Translations under genes and position numbers: made by a program
Notes under the pieces: generated by a model
The model's input: the letters and a program-made list of their open reading frames with translations, nothing else
Database searches by the model: none
Told to the model about the DNA's origin: nothing
Shown: in pieces, positions 40,907 through 52,450 of the stretch
Layout: each line of letters starts with the position of its first letter
Numbering within the stretch: the stretch's first letter is position 1
Assembly (NCBI GenBank): GCA_022791135.1
Contig: JAAVYM010000103.1
Location: forward strand, 1 to 64,000
From: Oscillibacter sp.
GTDB lineage: Bacteria; Bacillota; Clostridia; Oscillospirales; Oscillospiraceae
Direction: 5' to 3'
Length of the DNA: 64,000 bases

Positions 40907-41917
40907 ATAACCATCAAGGATATTGCGCGGCTGTCCGGTTGCGGCGTGGCCACGGTGTCCCGGGTGCTCAACGATCACCCGGACGTCAGCGAGGAGACCC
41001 GGCGCAAGGTGATGGCCGTGGTGGAAGAGCAGGGCTTCCAGCCCAACACCAACGCCAAGCACCTCAAGCAGCAGGCCAGCAGCAGCATCGCCGTCCTTGT
41101 CAAGGGCACCATGAATATGCTCTTTGCCGACTTGGTAGAGCGGATTCAGTCTTTGCTGCGGGACGCCGGGCAGGACGCCGCCGTTTACTACCTGGATGAG
41201 GACGCCAACGAGGTGGCCTACGCCCTTCAGCTCAACCGGGAGCGCCGCCCCAGGGGCATTATCTTCCTGGGGGGGGACCTGGAGCTGTTCAAGGCTGGCT
41301 TCGCCCCCATCACCGTCCCCTGTGTCCTGCTGACCAATACTGCCCGGGACCTGGGCTTTGCCAATCTCTCCTCCTTCACCACCGATGACAGCGCGGCGGC
41401 GGAGCAAGTCATTCAGCACCTGGCCGGCCAGGGGCACCGGCATATCGGCTTTCTGGGCGGCAATTGGTCCTGCGCCCAAATCAGCTACCGGCGCCTGGCC
41501 GGCTGCCTGGATGCCTGCCGCCGCCTGGGGCTTCCCTTTGACGTGGACCGTCAGTGCGAACCCTGCCGCTACTCCATGCCGGACGCCTACGCCGCCACAC
41601 GGCGGCTGCTGGCCCGTCAGCCTCACCTGACCGCGATCTTCGCTCTGAGCGACGTGATGGCCCTGGGGGCCATCCGCGCCCTGCGGGACATGGGCAAGCG
41701 GGTTCCGGAGGACATCTCCGTGGTGGGCTATGACGGCATCGTCATCGGCCAATACTCCCTGCCCCGGCTCACCACCGTCCAGCAGGACACCCAGCGCCTG
41801 GCTGAGCGGGGGGTGGAGATCCTCCTGCGGGGCATTGTCCTGGGGAGCGGCCGCCCCGTCCATGAGCTGATTCCATTTCAGCTCATCCAGGGGGAGAGCG
41901 TGGCTCAGATTCTTTAG
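40907..41917 (+). CDS. LacI-family regulator with an apparent ATA start codon
   Basis: 336 residues if initiated at ATA 40907. The frame reads (M)TIKDIARLSGCGVATVSRV, a textbook LacI helix-turn-helix, before the track's first start GTG 40946, which would cut the recognition fold. In-frame TGA at 40883 rules out a longer form, and no ATG, GTG or TTG lies between; GGAGGGGAGGG is correctly placed 7 bp before the ATA. The effector domain (FLGGDLELF; FALSDVMALGAIRAL; DISVVGYDGIVIG) is intact. It sits between the ABC operon and the glucan-processing genes, so it probably senses a malto-sugar. A sequencing error (ATG to ATA) is the alternative. Confidence 0.8.
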   Translation: MTIKDIARLSGCGVATVSRVLNDHPDVSEETRRKVMAVVEEQGFQPNTNAKHLKQQASSSIAVLVKGTMNMLFADLVERIQSLLRDAGQDAAVYYLDEDANEVAYALQLNRERRPRGIIFLGGDLELFKAGFAPITVPCVLLTNTARDLGFANLSSFTTDDSAAAEQVIQHLAGQGHRHIGFLGGNWSCAQISYRRLAGCLDACRRLGLPFDVDRQCEPCRYSMPDAYAATRRLLARQPHLTAIFALSDVMALGAIRALRDMGKRVPEDISVVGYDGIVIGQYSLPRLTTVQQDTQRLAERGVEILLRGIVLGSGRPVHELIPFQLIQGESVAQIL

Positions 41918-42019
41918 GCCCCGCGCGGCCGTCCCGATGGGGGCGGGGCGCGAAAGCGCCCCCCTCATGGGCCGCCGTCCGGCGGTCCTTTATTTTGAAC
42001 GAAAACAGGTGATTCCAAC

Positions 42020-43522
42020 GTGAGACAATCTGGTATTCTGATGCCGGTGTCCTCCCTTCCCTCTCCCTACGGCATCGGGACCCTGGGAGCGGAGGCCTGG
42101 CGCTTTGCAGACTTCTTGGCGGCGGGAGGGCAAAGCTGCTGGCAGCTGCTGCCCGTGGGTCCCACCGGCTTTGGGGACTCCCCCTATCAGTCCTTCTCCT
42201 CCTTCGCCGGGAACCCCTACTTTATCGACCTGGATCTCCTGGCCGGCGAAGGACTGCTGGAACCCCCGGAGTTTCAGGAACTCCCCTGGGGGGACGACCC
42301 GGCCAAGGTGGACTACGGCCTGCTGTACACCACCCGCTTCCCCGTCCTGCGCAAAGCCTGCACCCGCCTCCTGACCCAAGAGCGGCCGGACTTCGCCGCC
42401 TTCTGCCGGGAGCAGGCGGACTGGCTGGAGGATTACGCCCTCTTCATGGCCCTGAAGGAAGCCCACGGCGGCGTCTCCTGGTTTGAGTGGCCCCAGGAGC
42501 TGCGGCTGCGCCTCCCCGGCGCGATGGAGCGCGCCCGGGCGGAGCTGGCCGAGGAAACCGCTTTCTGGCAGGCCGTTCAGTATCTCTTCTTCCGCCAGTG
42601 GCGGGATCTCAAGCGGCACGCCAACGGCCTGGGCATCTCCATCATCGGGGATCTTCCTATTTATGTCGCCGGCGACAGCGCCGACGTCTGGGCCAACCCG
42701 GAGCAGTTCCAGCTGGATGAGGACGGCCTCCCCACCGAAGTGGCCGGCTGTCCCCCCGACGGCTTCTCCGCGGACGGCCAGCTGTGGGGCAACCCCCTTT
42801 TCGACTGGGAGCGCATGAAGGAGGAGGGCTACGCCTGGTGGCTGCGGCGCATCTCCTTCCAGTTCCAGCTCTACGACACGCTGCGCATCGACCACTTCCG
42901 GGGCTTTGACTCCTATTACGCCATTCCCTACGGCGCCACCACCGCCCGAAACGGCAGATGGCGGCCCGGCCCCGGCATCGACTTCTTCCGCACCGTGAAT
43001 AAAACCCTTGGGAAAAAAAATATCATCGCCGAGGACCTGGGGTTTCTCACCCCCTCTGTGTGCAAGCTGTTGAAGGACTCCGGCTACCCCGGCATGAAAG
43101 TCCTGGAATTCGCCTTCGACAGCCGAGACCCCGACAGCGGCTTCCTGCCCCACCGCTACCCCGCCCACTGCGTGGCATACGCCGGCACCCATGACAACGA
43201 CACCGTACAAGGCTGGATCGCCTCCGCGCCCAAGAAGGACACGGCTTTCGCCAAGGCCTATCTCCGCCTGAACAAACGGGAGGGATACCACTGGGGCATG
43301 ATCCGCTCCGTCTGGGCATCCCCGGCCGACCTGGCGGTAATTCAGTTTCAAGACCTGCTGGGCTTGGGCAGCGAAGCCCGGATGAACATCCCCTCCACCC
43401 TGGGAACCAACTGGCGCTGGAGAACGCTGCCCGGAACCTACAACGAAACGCTGTCCCGGCGGCTGCGCCGGGAAACCCAAATATACCAGCGCCTGCCCCA
43501 GGCCAAAAAATCCAAGAAATAA
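42020..43522 (+). CDS. malQ: 4-alpha-glucanotransferase (amylomaltase)
   Basis: 500 residues, GH77. Signatures: [20 protein letters not shown] near the N-terminus, [20 protein letters not shown] (catalytic Asp near 295), [13 protein letters not shown] (acid/base Glu) and [11 protein letters not shown]. It moves alpha-1,4-glucan segments between chains, making long chains for the phosphorylase and releasing glucose. Start is GTG 42020 after AGGTG. First of three glucan genes, 102 bp after the LacI gene. Confidence 0.97.
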   Translation: MRQSGILMPVSSLPSPYGIGTLGAEAWRFADFLAAGGQSCWQLLPVGPTGFGDSPYQSFSSFAGNPYFIDLDLLAGEGLLEPPEFQELPWGDDPAKVDYGLLYTTRFPVLRKACTRLLTQERPDFAAFCREQADWLEDYALFMALKEAHGGVSWFEWPQELRLRLPGAMERARAELAEETAFWQAVQYLFFRQWRDLKRHANGLGISIIGDLPIYVAGDSADVWANPEQFQLDEDGLPTEVAGCPPDGFSADGQLWGNPLFDWERMKEEGYAWWLRRISFQFQLYDTLRIDHFRGFDSYYAIPYGATTARNGRWRPGPGIDFFRTVNKTLGKKNIIAEDLGFLTPSVCKLLKDSGYPGMKVLEFAFDSRDPDSGFLPHRYPAHCVAYAGTHDNDTVQGWIASAPKKDTAFAKAYLRLNKREGYHWGMIRSVWASPADLAVIQFQDLLGLGSEARMNIPSTLGTNWRWRTLPGTYNETLSRRLRRETQIYQRLPQAKKSKK

Positions 43523-43536
43523 GGAAGTGTTTTCCA

Positions 43537-45816
43537 ATGCGCCTGAAAGAACAGCTCTCTCTCATTACCCGGAAGCAGTTTCAGCTCCCCCCGGAGCAAT
43601 GCGGCGACTGCCAGCTCTACGAAGCTCTGCTCCTGCTGACCCGGCAGGAGGCCCAGGGCCGCCCCGCTCCCTCGGGAGAGCGGAAGCTGTATTACTTCTC
43701 CGCCGAGTTCCTCATGGGCAAGCTGCTCTCCAACAACCTGCTGGCTCTGGACCTCTACGACGAGGCCCGGGAAGTGCTCTCCGGCATGGGCCGGGACCTG
43801 GGGACTATCGAGTCCCTGGAGCCTGAGCCGTCCCTGGGCAACGGCGGGCTGGGGCGCCTCGCGGCCTGCTTCCTGGACTCCATCGCCGCTCTGGGCCTCC
43901 CCGGCGACGGTGTGGGATTGAACTACCATTACGGCCTGTTCAAGCAGAAATTCGCCCGCAACCGCCAGACTGAAGCCCCGGACCCATGGATACAGCCGGA
44001 GAGCTGGCTGATTCCCACCGGGAAGTCCTTCTCTGTCCCCTTCGGTGATTTTGACCTGGAGGCGGTGCTCTACGACGTGGCCGTGCCCGGGGCGCACAAT
44101 TCCTACGCCAACCGTCTCCACCTCTTCGACGTCACGCAGCCCGCGCCCCCGCCCGAAGAGGGCATCGCCTTTGACAAGGAGGACGTGGCCCACAATCTGA
44201 CATCCTTCCTCTATCCCGACGACAGCGACGAGGAGGGCCGCCTTCTCCGGGTTTACCAGCAGTATTTCCTGGTCTCCGCCGGAGCGCAGCTGATCCTTCA
44301 GGAACTGGAGGAACGGGGCTATGATCCCCAAACCCTGGCAGACCACGTGGTCATCCAGATCAACGACACCCACCCCTCCATGGTAATCCCGGAGCTGATC
44401 CGGTTGCTGAAGGACCGGGGAATGAGCTTTGACAGTGCGCTTGACCAGGTGCGGCGGACCTGCGCCTATACCAACCACACCATCCTGGCGGAAGCCCTGG
44501 AGAAGTGGCCCCTGGCCTTCCTGAAAACGGCCGCGCCCCAGCTGGTACCCATTATTCAAGAGCTGGACCTGCGCATGAAGAAAGCCCACCCGGATCCCAA
44601 GACCGCCATCCTCGACAACAAGGGCCTGGTCCACATGGCCCACATGGACATCCACTGCGGCTTCTCCGTCAACGGCGTGGCGGCCCTTCATACGGAAATT
44701 CTGAAAAACACCGAGCTGAAGCACTTCTACGACCTCTATCCCGAGAAGTTCAACAACAAAACCAACGGCGTCACCTTCCGCCGCTGGCTGGAGGCCTGCA
44801 ACCCGGAGCTGGCCGCTCTCCTTGACGAGAGCATCGGCCCCGCTTGGCGCCGCTGCGCCGGGGAGCTGGAAAAGCTGCTTCCCTTCGCAGAGGACAGCGC
44901 CGTGTTGGAGCGCATGCTGGAGGTCAAGCAGCACAACAAGCAGGCCCTCTGCCGCGCCCTAAAGACGGAGCAGGACATTCAGCTGGACCCGGAATCCGTC
45001 TTTGACATCCAGGTCAAGCGGCTTCACGAGTACAAGCGCCAGCAAATGAACGCCCTCTATATCATCTATAAATACCTGGAGATCCGGGCTGGGAAGCTGC
45101 CGAAGCGGCCCATCACCATGCTCTTCGGCGCCAAGGCGGCGCCCGCCTACACCATGGCAAAGCGGATCATCCACCTGATTCTATGCCTCCAAGAACTCAT
45201 TGAAAACGACCCGAAGGTCCGCCCCTGGCTGCGGGTGGCCATGGTGGAGAACTACAATGTCACCTGGGCGGAGCGGCTGATCCCCGCCTGCGACATCTCC
45301 GAGCAGATCTCTCTTGCGTCCAAGGAGGCCAGCGGCACCAGCAACATGAAGTTCATGGCCAACGGCGCCATCACCCTGGGCACCCTGGACGGGGCCAATG
45401 TGGAGATCGCGGACCTGGTGGGGGAAGACAATATCTACACCTTCGGCGCCCACAGCGACGAAGTCATTTCGCTCTACCACGGCGAGGAACCCGACGGCCG
45501 GAGCTACCGCCCCCTGGACTTCTACCACCGCCCGGCGGTGGAGAAGCTGGTGGATTTCCTGGTCTCTCCGGAGCTTTTGTCCATCGGCGATCCGGCGGAG
45601 CTGTCCATCCTCTGGAAGGACATGAAGTCCAAGGACTGGTTCATGGCCCTGCTGGACGTGGAGGACTATCTTGCCGCCAAGGACCGCTGCCTCGCGGACT
45701 ACGACGACCGCCCGGCCTGGGCAAAGAAAATGCTGGTCAACGTCGCCAAATCCGGATACTTCTCCTCGGACCGTACCATCCGGCAATACGATGAGGACAT
45801 CTGGCATCTGGCGTAA
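43537..45816 (+). CDS. glgP: Glycogen/maltodextrin phosphorylase
   Basis: 759 residues, GT35. [37 protein letters not shown] and the PLP-binding lysine in [15 protein letters not shown] near residue 606 are clear. It releases glucose-1-phosphate from alpha-1,4-glucans using phosphate. It begins 14 bp after malQ. No glycogen synthase or branching enzyme is nearby, so imported maltodextrin is the more likely substrate; malP would be an equally valid name. Confidence 0.97.
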   Translation: MRLKEQLSLITRKQFQLPPEQCGDCQLYEALLLLTRQEAQGRPAPSGERKLYYFSAEFLMGKLLSNNLLALDLYDEAREVLSGMGRDLGTIESLEPEPSLGNGGLGRLAACFLDSIAALGLPGDGVGLNYHYGLFKQKFARNRQTEAPDPWIQPESWLIPTGKSFSVPFGDFDLEAVLYDVAVPGAHNSYANRLHLFDVTQPAPPPEEGIAFDKEDVAHNLTSFLYPDDSDEEGRLLRVYQQYFLVSAGAQLILQELEERGYDPQTLADHVVIQINDTHPSMVIPELIRLLKDRGMSFDSALDQVRRTCAYTNHTILAEALEKWPLAFLKTAAPQLVPIIQELDLRMKKAHPDPKTAILDNKGLVHMAHMDIHCGFSVNGVAALHTEILKNTELKHFYDLYPEKFNNKTNGVTFRRWLEACNPELAALLDESIGPAWRRCAGELEKLLPFAEDSAVLERMLEVKQHNKQALCRALKTEQDIQLDPESVFDIQVKRLHEYKRQQMNALYIIYKYLEIRAGKLPKRPITMLFGAKAAPAYTMAKRIIHLILCLQELIENDPKVRPWLRVAMVENYNVTWAERLIPACDISEQISLASKEASGTSNMKFMANGAITLGTLDGANVEIADLVGEDNIYTFGAHSDEVISLYHGEEPDGRSYRPLDFYHRPAVEKLVDFLVSPELLSIGDPAELSILWKDMKSKDWFMALLDVEDYLAAKDRCLADYDDRPAWAKKMLVNVAKSGYFSSDRTIRQYDEDIWHLA

Positions 45817-45866
45817 AGCGCCCTTTGAAGTTTTTTCTGCGCGTTCATTATTAGGAGGGAACGATC

Positions 45867-47156
45867 ATGGCCACTGCAACTCCGAAGCAATACCGCAATC
45901 AAATCCTATACTCCGTGTACGTCCGCAACCACACCTCCGAGGGCACCTTTGAGGCCCTCCGCCGGGATCTGGAGCGGATCCGCTCCCTGGGCGCCAGCAT
46001 CATTTGGCTGCTGCCCATTCACCCCACCGGCGTCATGGCCCGCAAGGGCACGCTGGGCAGTCCTTACGCCATCGCCGACTACCGGGCCGTCAACCCAGAG
46101 TTCGGCACGCTGGAGGACTTTCAGCGCCTTTTGGACGACATTCACCGCCTGGGCATGAAGTGCATCATTGACGTGGTGTACAACCACACCTCGCCGGACT
46201 CCTGGCTGGTGCAGAACCATCCGGAGTGGTTCCACCGCCGCCCGGACGGGTCCCTTGGCAACCGTTTTGGCGACTGGAGCGACGTTGTGGACCTGGACTA
46301 CTCCCACCCGGAACTCTGGGACTATCAAATCGACACGCTGAAATACTGGGCCTCCATGGTGGACGGCTTCCGCTGTGACGTAGCGCCTTTGATCCCGCTG
46401 GCCTTTTGGCAGCGGGCCAGAGCGGAGGTGGAGGCTGTCCGGCCCGGCTGCTTCTGGCTCAGCGAATCGGTGGAGCCGCCCTTCATTGCCGCCGCCCGCG
46501 CCCAGGGCCTCCCCGCTCTCTCGGACTCGGAGATCTTCCAGGCCTTTGACGCCAGTTACGAATACGACGTCTTCCCCTGTTTCCAGCGGTATCTGGAGGG
46601 AAAACTCCCCCTCAGCGCCTACGCCGAGGCCCTCAACCGCCAGGAGGTAATCTACCCGGATAACTATGTCAAGCTCCGCTACCTGGAAAACCACGACCAG
46701 CTCCGGGCGGCCTTTGTGATTCCCGACGAAGCGGCCCTGGAAAACTGGACGGCCTTTCTCTACTTCCAAAAGGGCATGACGCTGCTCTACGGGGGCCAGG
46801 AGAAGAGTTGTTCCCATCTGCCCAGCCTCTTTGACAAGGACAGCGTGGACTGGTCCTCCAGGCCGGACCGGTCGGAGCAGCTGCAGCGGCTCTCCAGTTT
46901 GAAGCGCCATCCCCTGCTCACGGACAGCGCCTACCGCGTCCAGGCGCTGCCGGGGGATATCCTGTACGCCGTCCACGCCGCCAAAGGCCGCCAGCTGATC
47001 GGCGTTTTTACCCTGAAGGGGATCCGCGGCCCAGTGGCCGTCTCCGCCCCGGACGGACAATACGAAAACCTGGCCTGCGGCGGCAGCGTCGAGGTCAAAT
47101 TCGGCAAGCTCTCCTGCCAGGGCCGTCCCATCATCTTCGAAGCACCCCTCTCTTGA
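45867..47156 (+). CDS. GH13 alpha-amylase-family enzyme
   Basis: 429 residues, no signal peptide, so cytoplasmic. GH13 motifs: DVVYNHTS, nucleophile Asp in VDGFRCDVAPL near 170, acid/base Glu in CFWLSESVEP near 200, and transition-state Asp in YLENHDQLR near 276. The C-terminal beta domain is short. Likely an alpha-glucosidase or maltogenic-type hydrolase acting on imported oligosaccharides; exact specificity is unresolved. Last gene of the glucan set, with a strong terminator after it. Confidence 0.88.
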   Translation: MATATPKQYRNQILYSVYVRNHTSEGTFEALRRDLERIRSLGASIIWLLPIHPTGVMARKGTLGSPYAIADYRAVNPEFGTLEDFQRLLDDIHRLGMKCIIDVVYNHTSPDSWLVQNHPEWFHRRPDGSLGNRFGDWSDVVDLDYSHPELWDYQIDTLKYWASMVDGFRCDVAPLIPLAFWQRARAEVEAVRPGCFWLSESVEPPFIAAARAQGLPALSDSEIFQAFDASYEYDVFPCFQRYLEGKLPLSAYAEALNRQEVIYPDNYVKLRYLENHDQLRAAFVIPDEAALENWTAFLYFQKGMTLLYGGQEKSCSHLPSLFDKDSVDWSSRPDRSEQLQRLSSLKRHPLLTDSAYRVQALPGDILYAVHAAKGRQLIGVFTLKGIRGPVAVSAPDGQYENLACGGSVEVKFGKLSCQGRPIIFEAPLS

Positions 47157-47163
47157 AACAGGC

Positions 47164-47200
47164 AAAAGGTCCGGTACGGATTTCCGTACCGGACCTTTTT
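47164..47200. terminator. Bidirectional terminator after the GH13 gene
   Basis: AAAAGGTCCGGTACGG-ATTT-CCGTACCGGACCTTTTT: perfect stem with A- and T-tracts on both sides, positioned to stop transcription from both directions. Confidence 0.9.
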
Positions 47201-47334
47201 GTATCGTCAGCCAAAACGAAGCGATTCCCCTTCCGCTCCATGGCGGGAAATCGCCGCAGGCGGCCGAATGTGAGGACTCGAGCTTTCCCGAGAGCCAGGC
47301 GGTTTTTCCGCCGTTTACGACACCATGCCGCCTC

Positions 47335-48405
47335 TCAGATTCGCGCACGGATCTCCGCGCCCATCTCCCGGCAGCCCAGGAGCGTGCCGCCCTCGTTCAT
47401 GATGTCGCCGCAGCGTAACCCCGCCTTCAGCGCCGCGTCCACCGCCGCCTCCACGGTGCCGGCCTCCTCCGCCATGTCGAAGCTGTAGCGCAGCATCATC
47501 GCCGCCGCCAGGATGGTGCCGATGGGGTTGGCCCGATTCTGCCCGGCGATATCCGGCGCGGAGCCATGGATAGGCTCATACAGCCCCCGGCTTCCCTCTC
47601 CCATACTGGAAGAGGGGATCATGCCGATGGAGCCGGTGATCTGGCTGGCCTCGTCGGAGAGGATGTCCCCAAACAGGTTCTCCGTCACGATCACGTCGAA
47701 CTGACTGGGGTCCCGGACGATCTGCATAGCCGCGTTGTCCACATACATGTGCAGCAGCTCCACATCCGGGTACTCCCTGGCCACCTCCTCCACGGTGCTC
47801 CGCCACAGGCGGGAGGTATCCAGCACGTTGGCTTTGTCAATGGAGGTAACCCGCCTCCGCCGCTTCCGCGCCATGTCGAAGGCTACCCGCGCCACCCGGC
47901 GCACTTCGTGCTCTGTGTAGGCGCATACGTCCACGGCCTTCCGCTCGCCCCCGGCCTCAAAGGTGGAGTGCTCGCCGAAATACATGCCGCCAATCAGCTC
48001 CCGGACCACAACGAAGTCAATGCCCCTTTTCGCGATGTCCGCCCGAAGTGGGCAGGCGGCCGCCAGGTCCTGAAACATCCGGGCGGGCCGGACGTTGGTA
48101 TACAGGCCCATGGCAGAGCGGAGCTTCAAAAGTCCCCGCTCCGGCCGGTTGGCGGAGGGCTGGCTGTCCCACTTGGGTCCGCCCACCGCCCCCAGCAGCA
48201 CGCTGTCACTGTCCAGGCAGGTCTTCAGGCTGGAGTCCGGCAGAGGCACGCCGAAAGCGTCGATGGCGCAGCCCCCCATGGGCGCCTCTTGGTACGTGAA
48301 GGCGTGGCCGAACTTCTCCGCCACGGCATCCAGCACGCCCAGCGCCTCGCCCACGATCTCGGGGCCGATGCCATCGCCCCGGATGATAGCGATGGTCTTG
48401 TTCAT
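47335..48405 (-). CDS. leuB: 3-isopropylmalate dehydrogenase
   Basis: 356 residues. [81 protein letters not shown] and [20 protein letters not shown] match LeuB. It oxidises and decarboxylates 3-isopropylmalate to 2-ketoisocaproate with NAD+. Last gene of leuACDB; it overlaps leuD by ATGA. Confidence 0.97.
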   Translation of the reverse strand: MNKTIAIIRGDGIGPEIVGEALGVLDAVAEKFGHAFTYQEAPMGGCAIDAFGVPLPDSSLKTCLDSDSVLLGAVGGPKWDSQPSANRPERGLLKLRSAMGLYTNVRPARMFQDLAAACPLRADIAKRGIDFVVVRELIGGMYFGEHSTFEAGGERKAVDVCAYTEHEVRRVARVAFDMARKRRRRVTSIDKANVLDTSRLWRSTVEEVAREYPDVELLHMYVDNAAMQIVRDPSQFDVIVTENLFGDILSDEASQITGSIGMIPSSSMGEGSRGLYEPIHGSAPDIAGQNRANPIGTILAAAMMLRYSFDMAEEAGTVEAAVDAALKAGLRCGDIMNEGGTLLGCREMGAEIRARI

Positions 48406-48899
48406 ACGGCCCCACCTCCGGCCTTCAAGGAGGCCATCAGCCCGCCCTTTTCAATCATGTCCTTGATAAACGGCGGAAAGGGTTCGGCCTGATAGGTCTT
48501 GTTTTTCGTGAGGTTCGTGATGACGCCGGTGTCAAAGTCCACGGCCACCTGATCGCCGTTTTCAATGGCCGCGCTGGCGGCGGGGCACTCCAAAATCGCC
48601 AGTCCGATGTTGATGGCGTTGCGGTAAAAGATCCGGGCAAAGGTGGCAGCGATGACGCAGCTGACGCCGCAGGCCTTGATGGCGGCGGGAGCGTGCTCCC
48701 GGGAGGAGCCGCAGCCGAAGTTGACACCGGCTACCATGATGTCGCCCTGCCGGACCCGCTTTACAAAATCCCGATCGATGTCCTCCATGCAGTGGACGGC
48801 ATACTCCTTGGCGTTGGGGGTGTTGAGATAGCGGGCGGGGATAATGACGTCGGTATCCACATGATCCCCGTATTTATGGACGGTTCCCTGTACGTTCAT
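48402..48899 (-). CDS. leuD: 3-isopropylmalate dehydratase small subunit
   Basis: 165 residues, normal for the short bacterial Leu[21 protein letters not shown] and [20 protein letters not shown] are diagnostic. With LeuC it isomerises 2- to 3-isopropylmalate. AAGGAGATTTCGAT precedes the ATG; 75 bp separate it from leuC. Confidence 0.97.
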   Translation of the reverse strand: MNVQGTVHKYGDHVDTDVIIPARYLNTPNAKEYAVHCMEDIDRDFVKRVRQGDIMVAGVNFGCGSSREHAPAAIKACGVSCVIAATFARIFYRNAINIGLAILECPAASAAIENGDQVAVDFDTGVITNLTKNKTYQAEPFPPFIKDMIEKGGLMASLKAGGGAV

Positions 48900-48974
48900 A
48901 TCGAAATCTCCTTCAAAGAATACGGAATTGGCGGGAGTCCGGAGCCGGAAAAGCTCCCGGCCCTCCCGCGGGCT

Positions 48975-50237
48975 TCAACCAAGCTCCGCCGGGTGGGCGA
49001 TGTGCCCCGCGACGCCGGAGGCAGCGGCCACGGCGGGGGAGGCCAGGTAAACCTCGCTGTCCACATGGCCCATGCGGCCCACGAAGTTGCGGTTTGTGGT
49101 GGAGACGCAGCGCTCCCCGGCGGCCAGGATGCCCATATGGCCGCCCAGGCAGGGTCCGCAGGTGGGGGCGGAGACGATGCAGCCCGCGTCCAGGAAGATG
49201 TCCGTAAAGCCCTGCCGCATTGCCTCCCGGTATACGTTCATGGTGGCGGGGATGACGATGCCCCGGACATCCCTGGCCAGATGGCGGCCCTTGAGGATCG
49301 CAGCGGCGGCGGCCAGATCGGGGAGCTGACCGTTGGTGCACGAGCCGATGACGATCTGATCGATCCGGATGTCCTTCCCCTCCCGGGCGCTGTGGGCGTT
49401 CTCCGGCAGATGGGGATAGGCCACGGTGCAGTCCACCTGACCGAGATCGATGTCCACGGTCCGTTCATACTCCGCGTCGGCGTCCGCCTCAAAGGCAGTC
49501 CACGGCCTGTTCACCCGGCCCTCCACATAGGCCCTGGTCACATCGTCCACAGGGAAGATGCCGTTCTTCGCCCCGGCCTCAATGGCCATGTTGGAGATAG
49601 TCAGCCGGTCATAGATGCTCAGCTCCGCCACCCCCGGCCCAGCGAACTCTAGGGACTGATACCTGGCCCCATCCACGCCGATCCTGCCGATGAGGGTCAA
49701 AATCACGTCCTTGCCAGAGACAAAGGGTCGGAGTTTCCCGGTGAGGTTCACCCGGATGGCGGAAGGAGCCTTAAACCAGGTCTGCCCCGCCGCCATGGCA
49801 GCGCCCATGTCCGTGGAACCTACGCCGGTGGAAAACGCGCCCAACGCCCCGTAGGTGCAGGTGTGGGAGTCCGCGCCGATGACGGCCTCGCCGGGGGCCA
49901 CCAGGCCCTTTTCCGGCAGCAGGGCGTGCTCAATGCCCATCTCGCCCACATCGTAGTAGTGGTCGATATCAAACCGCCGGGCAAATGTGCGGCACTGCTT
50001 GCACTGGGCGGCGGCCTTGATGTCCTTATTGGGGGCGAAGTGGTCCATCACCAGGGCGATCTTGCTCTTGTCGAACACCCGCTCAAAGCCCGCCGCCTCG
50101 AACTCGTTGATGGCTACGGGGGTGGTGATGTCGTTGCCCAGCACCAGATCCAGCTTCGCCTGGATCAGCTGGCCCGCACGCACGCTGTCAAGGCCCGCGT
50201 GCTTGGCGAGGATCTTCTGCGTCATGGTCATTCCCAT
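48975..50237 (-). CDS. leuC: 3-isopropylmalate dehydratase large subunit
   Basis: 420 residues, aconitase family. The [4Fe-4S] cysteines occur in [40 protein letters not shown] and [15 protein letters not shown]. Start 50237 follows AAGGAG by 10 bp; ATG 50231 or 50225 are alternatives. It lies 37 bp after leuA in the T-box-controlled operon. Confidence 0.97.
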   Translation of the reverse strand: MGMTMTQKILAKHAGLDSVRAGQLIQAKLDLVLGNDITTPVAINEFEAAGFERVFDKSKIALVMDHFAPNKDIKAAAQCKQCRTFARRFDIDHYYDVGEMGIEHALLPEKGLVAPGEAVIGADSHTCTYGALGAFSTGVGSTDMGAAMAAGQTWFKAPSAIRVNLTGKLRPFVSGKDVILTLIGRIGVDGARYQSLEFAGPGVAELSIYDRLTISNMAIEAGAKNGIFPVDDVTRAYVEGRVNRPWTAFEADADAEYERTVDIDLGQVDCTVAYPHLPENAHSAREGKDIRIDQIVIGSCTNGQLPDLAAAAAILKGRHLARDVRGIVIPATMNVYREAMRQGFTDIFLDAGCIVSAPTCGPCLGGHMGILAAGERCVSTTNRNFVGRMGHVDSEVYLASPAVAAASGVAGHIAHPAELG

Positions 50238-50274
50238 TGTGTCACGCTCCTTACTAATCTCAATTCTAAAAGGA

Positions 50275-51807
50275 TCAGGCGTTTGCCTCGCTGTCCTCCA
50301 TCATCTTGTTGATACCGTTGACATAGGCCCGGATAGAGGACTCGATGATGTCGGTGGACAGGCCCGTCCCGGTATAGCGCTCGCCGTTGGGGGCCTCGAT
50401 TTTCACCACGGCCTCGCCAATGGCGTCCTCGCCGTCGGTGACGGCGTTGAGGCTGAAGCTCTCCAGCTTGATGTCGATGCCCAGCATCCGGTTGATGGCC
50501 TTGAAGGACGCGTCCAGGGGACCCTCGCCGATGGCGACCTCCTCCAGGGTCTTGTCGTCCTGCTGCAGCTTGATGCACGACGTGTTGGGCACGCCGTCGC
50601 CGGCGTTGATCACATGGCTCACCAGGCGACAACCGCCGATCTGGGTGGTAATGCTGGTGTTGCGCCGGTGGAGGACCAGGGCCTCCAAATCGGACCCGGT
50701 GACGTTCTTCTTCTTGTCCGCCAGGGTCTTGAACCGGGTAAAGACGTTCTCCAGCTCCTCGTCCGTCAGTTCATAGCCCATGGACTCCAGCTTTTCCCGG
50801 AGGGCGTGCTTGCCGGAGTGCTTGCCCAGGACCATGGTGTTTTGAGGGATGCCCACGTCGGTGGAGTTCATGATCTCATAGGTCTGGGAATTGGCGATGA
50901 CGCCGTGCTGGTGGATGCCGGACTCATGGGCGAAGGCGTTGGCTCCCACCACAGCCTTGCTGGGGGCGATGGCCACGCCGGTGATGGAGCTGAGAAGCTT
51001 GCTGGAGCGGTAGATCTGCTTGGTATTGATGCCGGTGTCCGCATCATAGAAATTCTTCCGGGTACGGAGGTTCATCACGATCTCTTCCAAGCTGGCATTC
51101 CCCGCCCGCTCGCCGATGCCGTTGACGGTGCACTCCACCTGGGTGGCGCCGGCCTGGATGCAGGCCAGGGTGTTGGCCACCGCCAATCCCAGGTCGTCGT
51201 GGCAGTGGGTGGAGATGTCCGCATTCTCCACACCCTTCACGTGCTCCCGGAGGTAGCGGATCAAATCCCCCATCTCCTGGGGCGTGGAATAGCCCACGGT
51301 GTCGGGGACGTTTAGCGTCGTAGCCCCGGCGGCCACGGCGTTGGAGTAGCACTGGGCCAAAAAGTCCCGGTCCGAGCGGGAGGCGTCCTCGGCGGAGAAC
51401 TCGATATCCTCGCAGAGGCTCTTGGCGTAACTCACCATCTCGCTGATCCGCTGGAGGACCTCCTCCCGGGTCATCTTCAGCTTGTACTCCATGTGGATAT
51501 CGCTGGTGGCAAGGAACACATGAATCCGTGGGTGCTTGGCCTCCTTCACCGCGTCCCAGGCGGCGTCGATGTCCCCCTTGACGCACCGGGCCAGACTGGC
51601 CACGGTGCACTTGGACACGGCGGCGGCAATGGCCCGGACGCTCTTATGGTCCATAGGAGAGGCGATGGCGAAGCCCGCCTCAATGATGTCCACCCCCAGC
51701 CGCTCCAGCTGTTTCGCCATTTCAATCTTTTCCGGCAGGTTCATGCTGCACCCGGGGGACTGCTCGCCGTCTCGAAGGGTTGTGTCAAAAATTTTGATGT
51801 GCTTCAT
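50275..51807 (-). CDS. leuA: 2-isopropylmalate synthase
   Basis: 510 residues. [20 protein letters not shown] at the N-terminus, metal-site [36 protein letters not shown], and a C-terminal leucine-binding regulatory domain from about residue 385 ([12 protein letters not shown] to the end). It condenses 2-ketoisovalerate with acetyl-CoA, the committed step to leucine. First gene of leuACDB, controlled by a T-box leader and probably by leucine feedback through its C-terminal domain. Confidence 0.97.
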   Translation of the reverse strand: MKHIKIFDTTLRDGEQSPGCSMNLPEKIEMAKQLERLGVDIIEAGFAIASPMDHKSVRAIAAAVSKCTVASLARCVKGDIDAAWDAVKEAKHPRIHVFLATSDIHMEYKLKMTREEVLQRISEMVSYAKSLCEDIEFSAEDASRSDRDFLAQCYSNAVAAGATTLNVPDTVGYSTPQEMGDLIRYLREHVKGVENADISTHCHDDLGLAVANTLACIQAGATQVECTVNGIGERAGNASLEEIVMNLRTRKNFYDADTGINTKQIYRSSKLLSSITGVAIAPSKAVVGANAFAHESGIHQHGVIANSQTYEIMNSTDVGIPQNTMVLGKHSGKHALREKLESMGYELTDEELENVFTRFKTLADKKKNVTGSDLEALVLHRRNTSITTQIGGCRLVSHVINAGDGVPNTSCIKLQQDDKTLEEVAIGEGPLDASFKAINRMLGIDIKLESFSLNAVTDGEDAIGEAVVKIEAPNGERYTGTGLSTDIIESSIRAYVNGINKMMEDSEANA

Positions 51808-51851
51808 GGGTCTGTTCCTCCTGTTTGCTTCAATTCAAGAATTTGGGGCAA

Positions 51852-52148
51852 CAAAAAAGCCCTCGCCTCCCTAAAAAAGAGACGAAAGCTCAGCTTCCGC
51901 GGTACCACTCTCATTGGCATGCACCATGCCCGCTTCCGGCATCGGCCCGGCGCGCCGGGCGAATTCCGCCTCTTTGATAACGGTGAGGAAACCCGTCTCC
52001 ACCTAAGCCGGACCCCGGCCTCAGCGGAGCTGCTCGAGGGCCAGTGACGTCCTTCCCCTCCGCGCTGCCTCGCAGCCTCCGGCAGCTCTCTGAAGCGTCC
52101 GGAAAAGGACTTTCTCCCTGTCATTGCATTTGCTCATATTTGCTGTTG
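51852..52148 (-). promoter_or_regulatory. T-box riboswitch (leucine) of leuACDB
   Basis: Minus-strand leader contains the T-box sequence AGAGTGGTACCGCGG (complement of 51899-51913), a stem I closed by GTCCTTTTCC / GGGGAAGGAC with CAGAGAGC on its 5' side, and a 12-bp intrinsic terminator AGCTTTCGTCTC / GGGAGGCGAGGGCT ending in TTTTTT at 51853-51858. Uncharged tRNA should pair with UGG of the T-box and form the antiterminator. The specifier is likely CUC (Leu) in GGCCCTCGAGC, consistent with the operon, though I cannot fold it here. Confidence 0.88.
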
Positions 52149-52154
52149 AGGTAT

Positions 52155-52183
52155 AAGATACAAGATTTTCGGCCATTTGTCAA
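52155..52183 (-). promoter_or_regulatory. Promoter of the leu T-box operon
   Basis: Minus strand TTGACA (52178-52183), 17 bp, TATCTT (52155-52160), reading into the T-box leader. Confidence 0.8.
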
Positions 52184-52339
52184 TAGGAAATTTCCCCTTC
52201 TTCTCTCCCCATACCGCCGCAAACCCCCGTCATTTTCGCTAAAAGCCTTTCAAAAAGAGGAAAACCGGTCCCTTACCGGGGGCATTCCGCCTCCCCGCCG
52301 CCCCGTCAAATTATTTCCGGGCGGGGCACAACATTTCTC

Positions 52340-52368
52340 TTGACAAGTTTAGGCGGAATCTGTATAAT
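52340..52368 (+). promoter_or_regulatory. Promoter of rpsU
   Basis: TTGACA (52340-52345), 17 bp, TATAAT (52363-52368): perfect sigma-A consensus, fitting for a ribosomal protein gene. The 5' leader is about 75 nt. Confidence 0.95.
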
Positions 52369-52450
52369 AATCAGGGTAAAGCCATATGATTTTATGGCCC
52401 TTAAAGTATCCTGGAGATAGCCGGATACCTCGGAGGGAGGGAAAATATAG

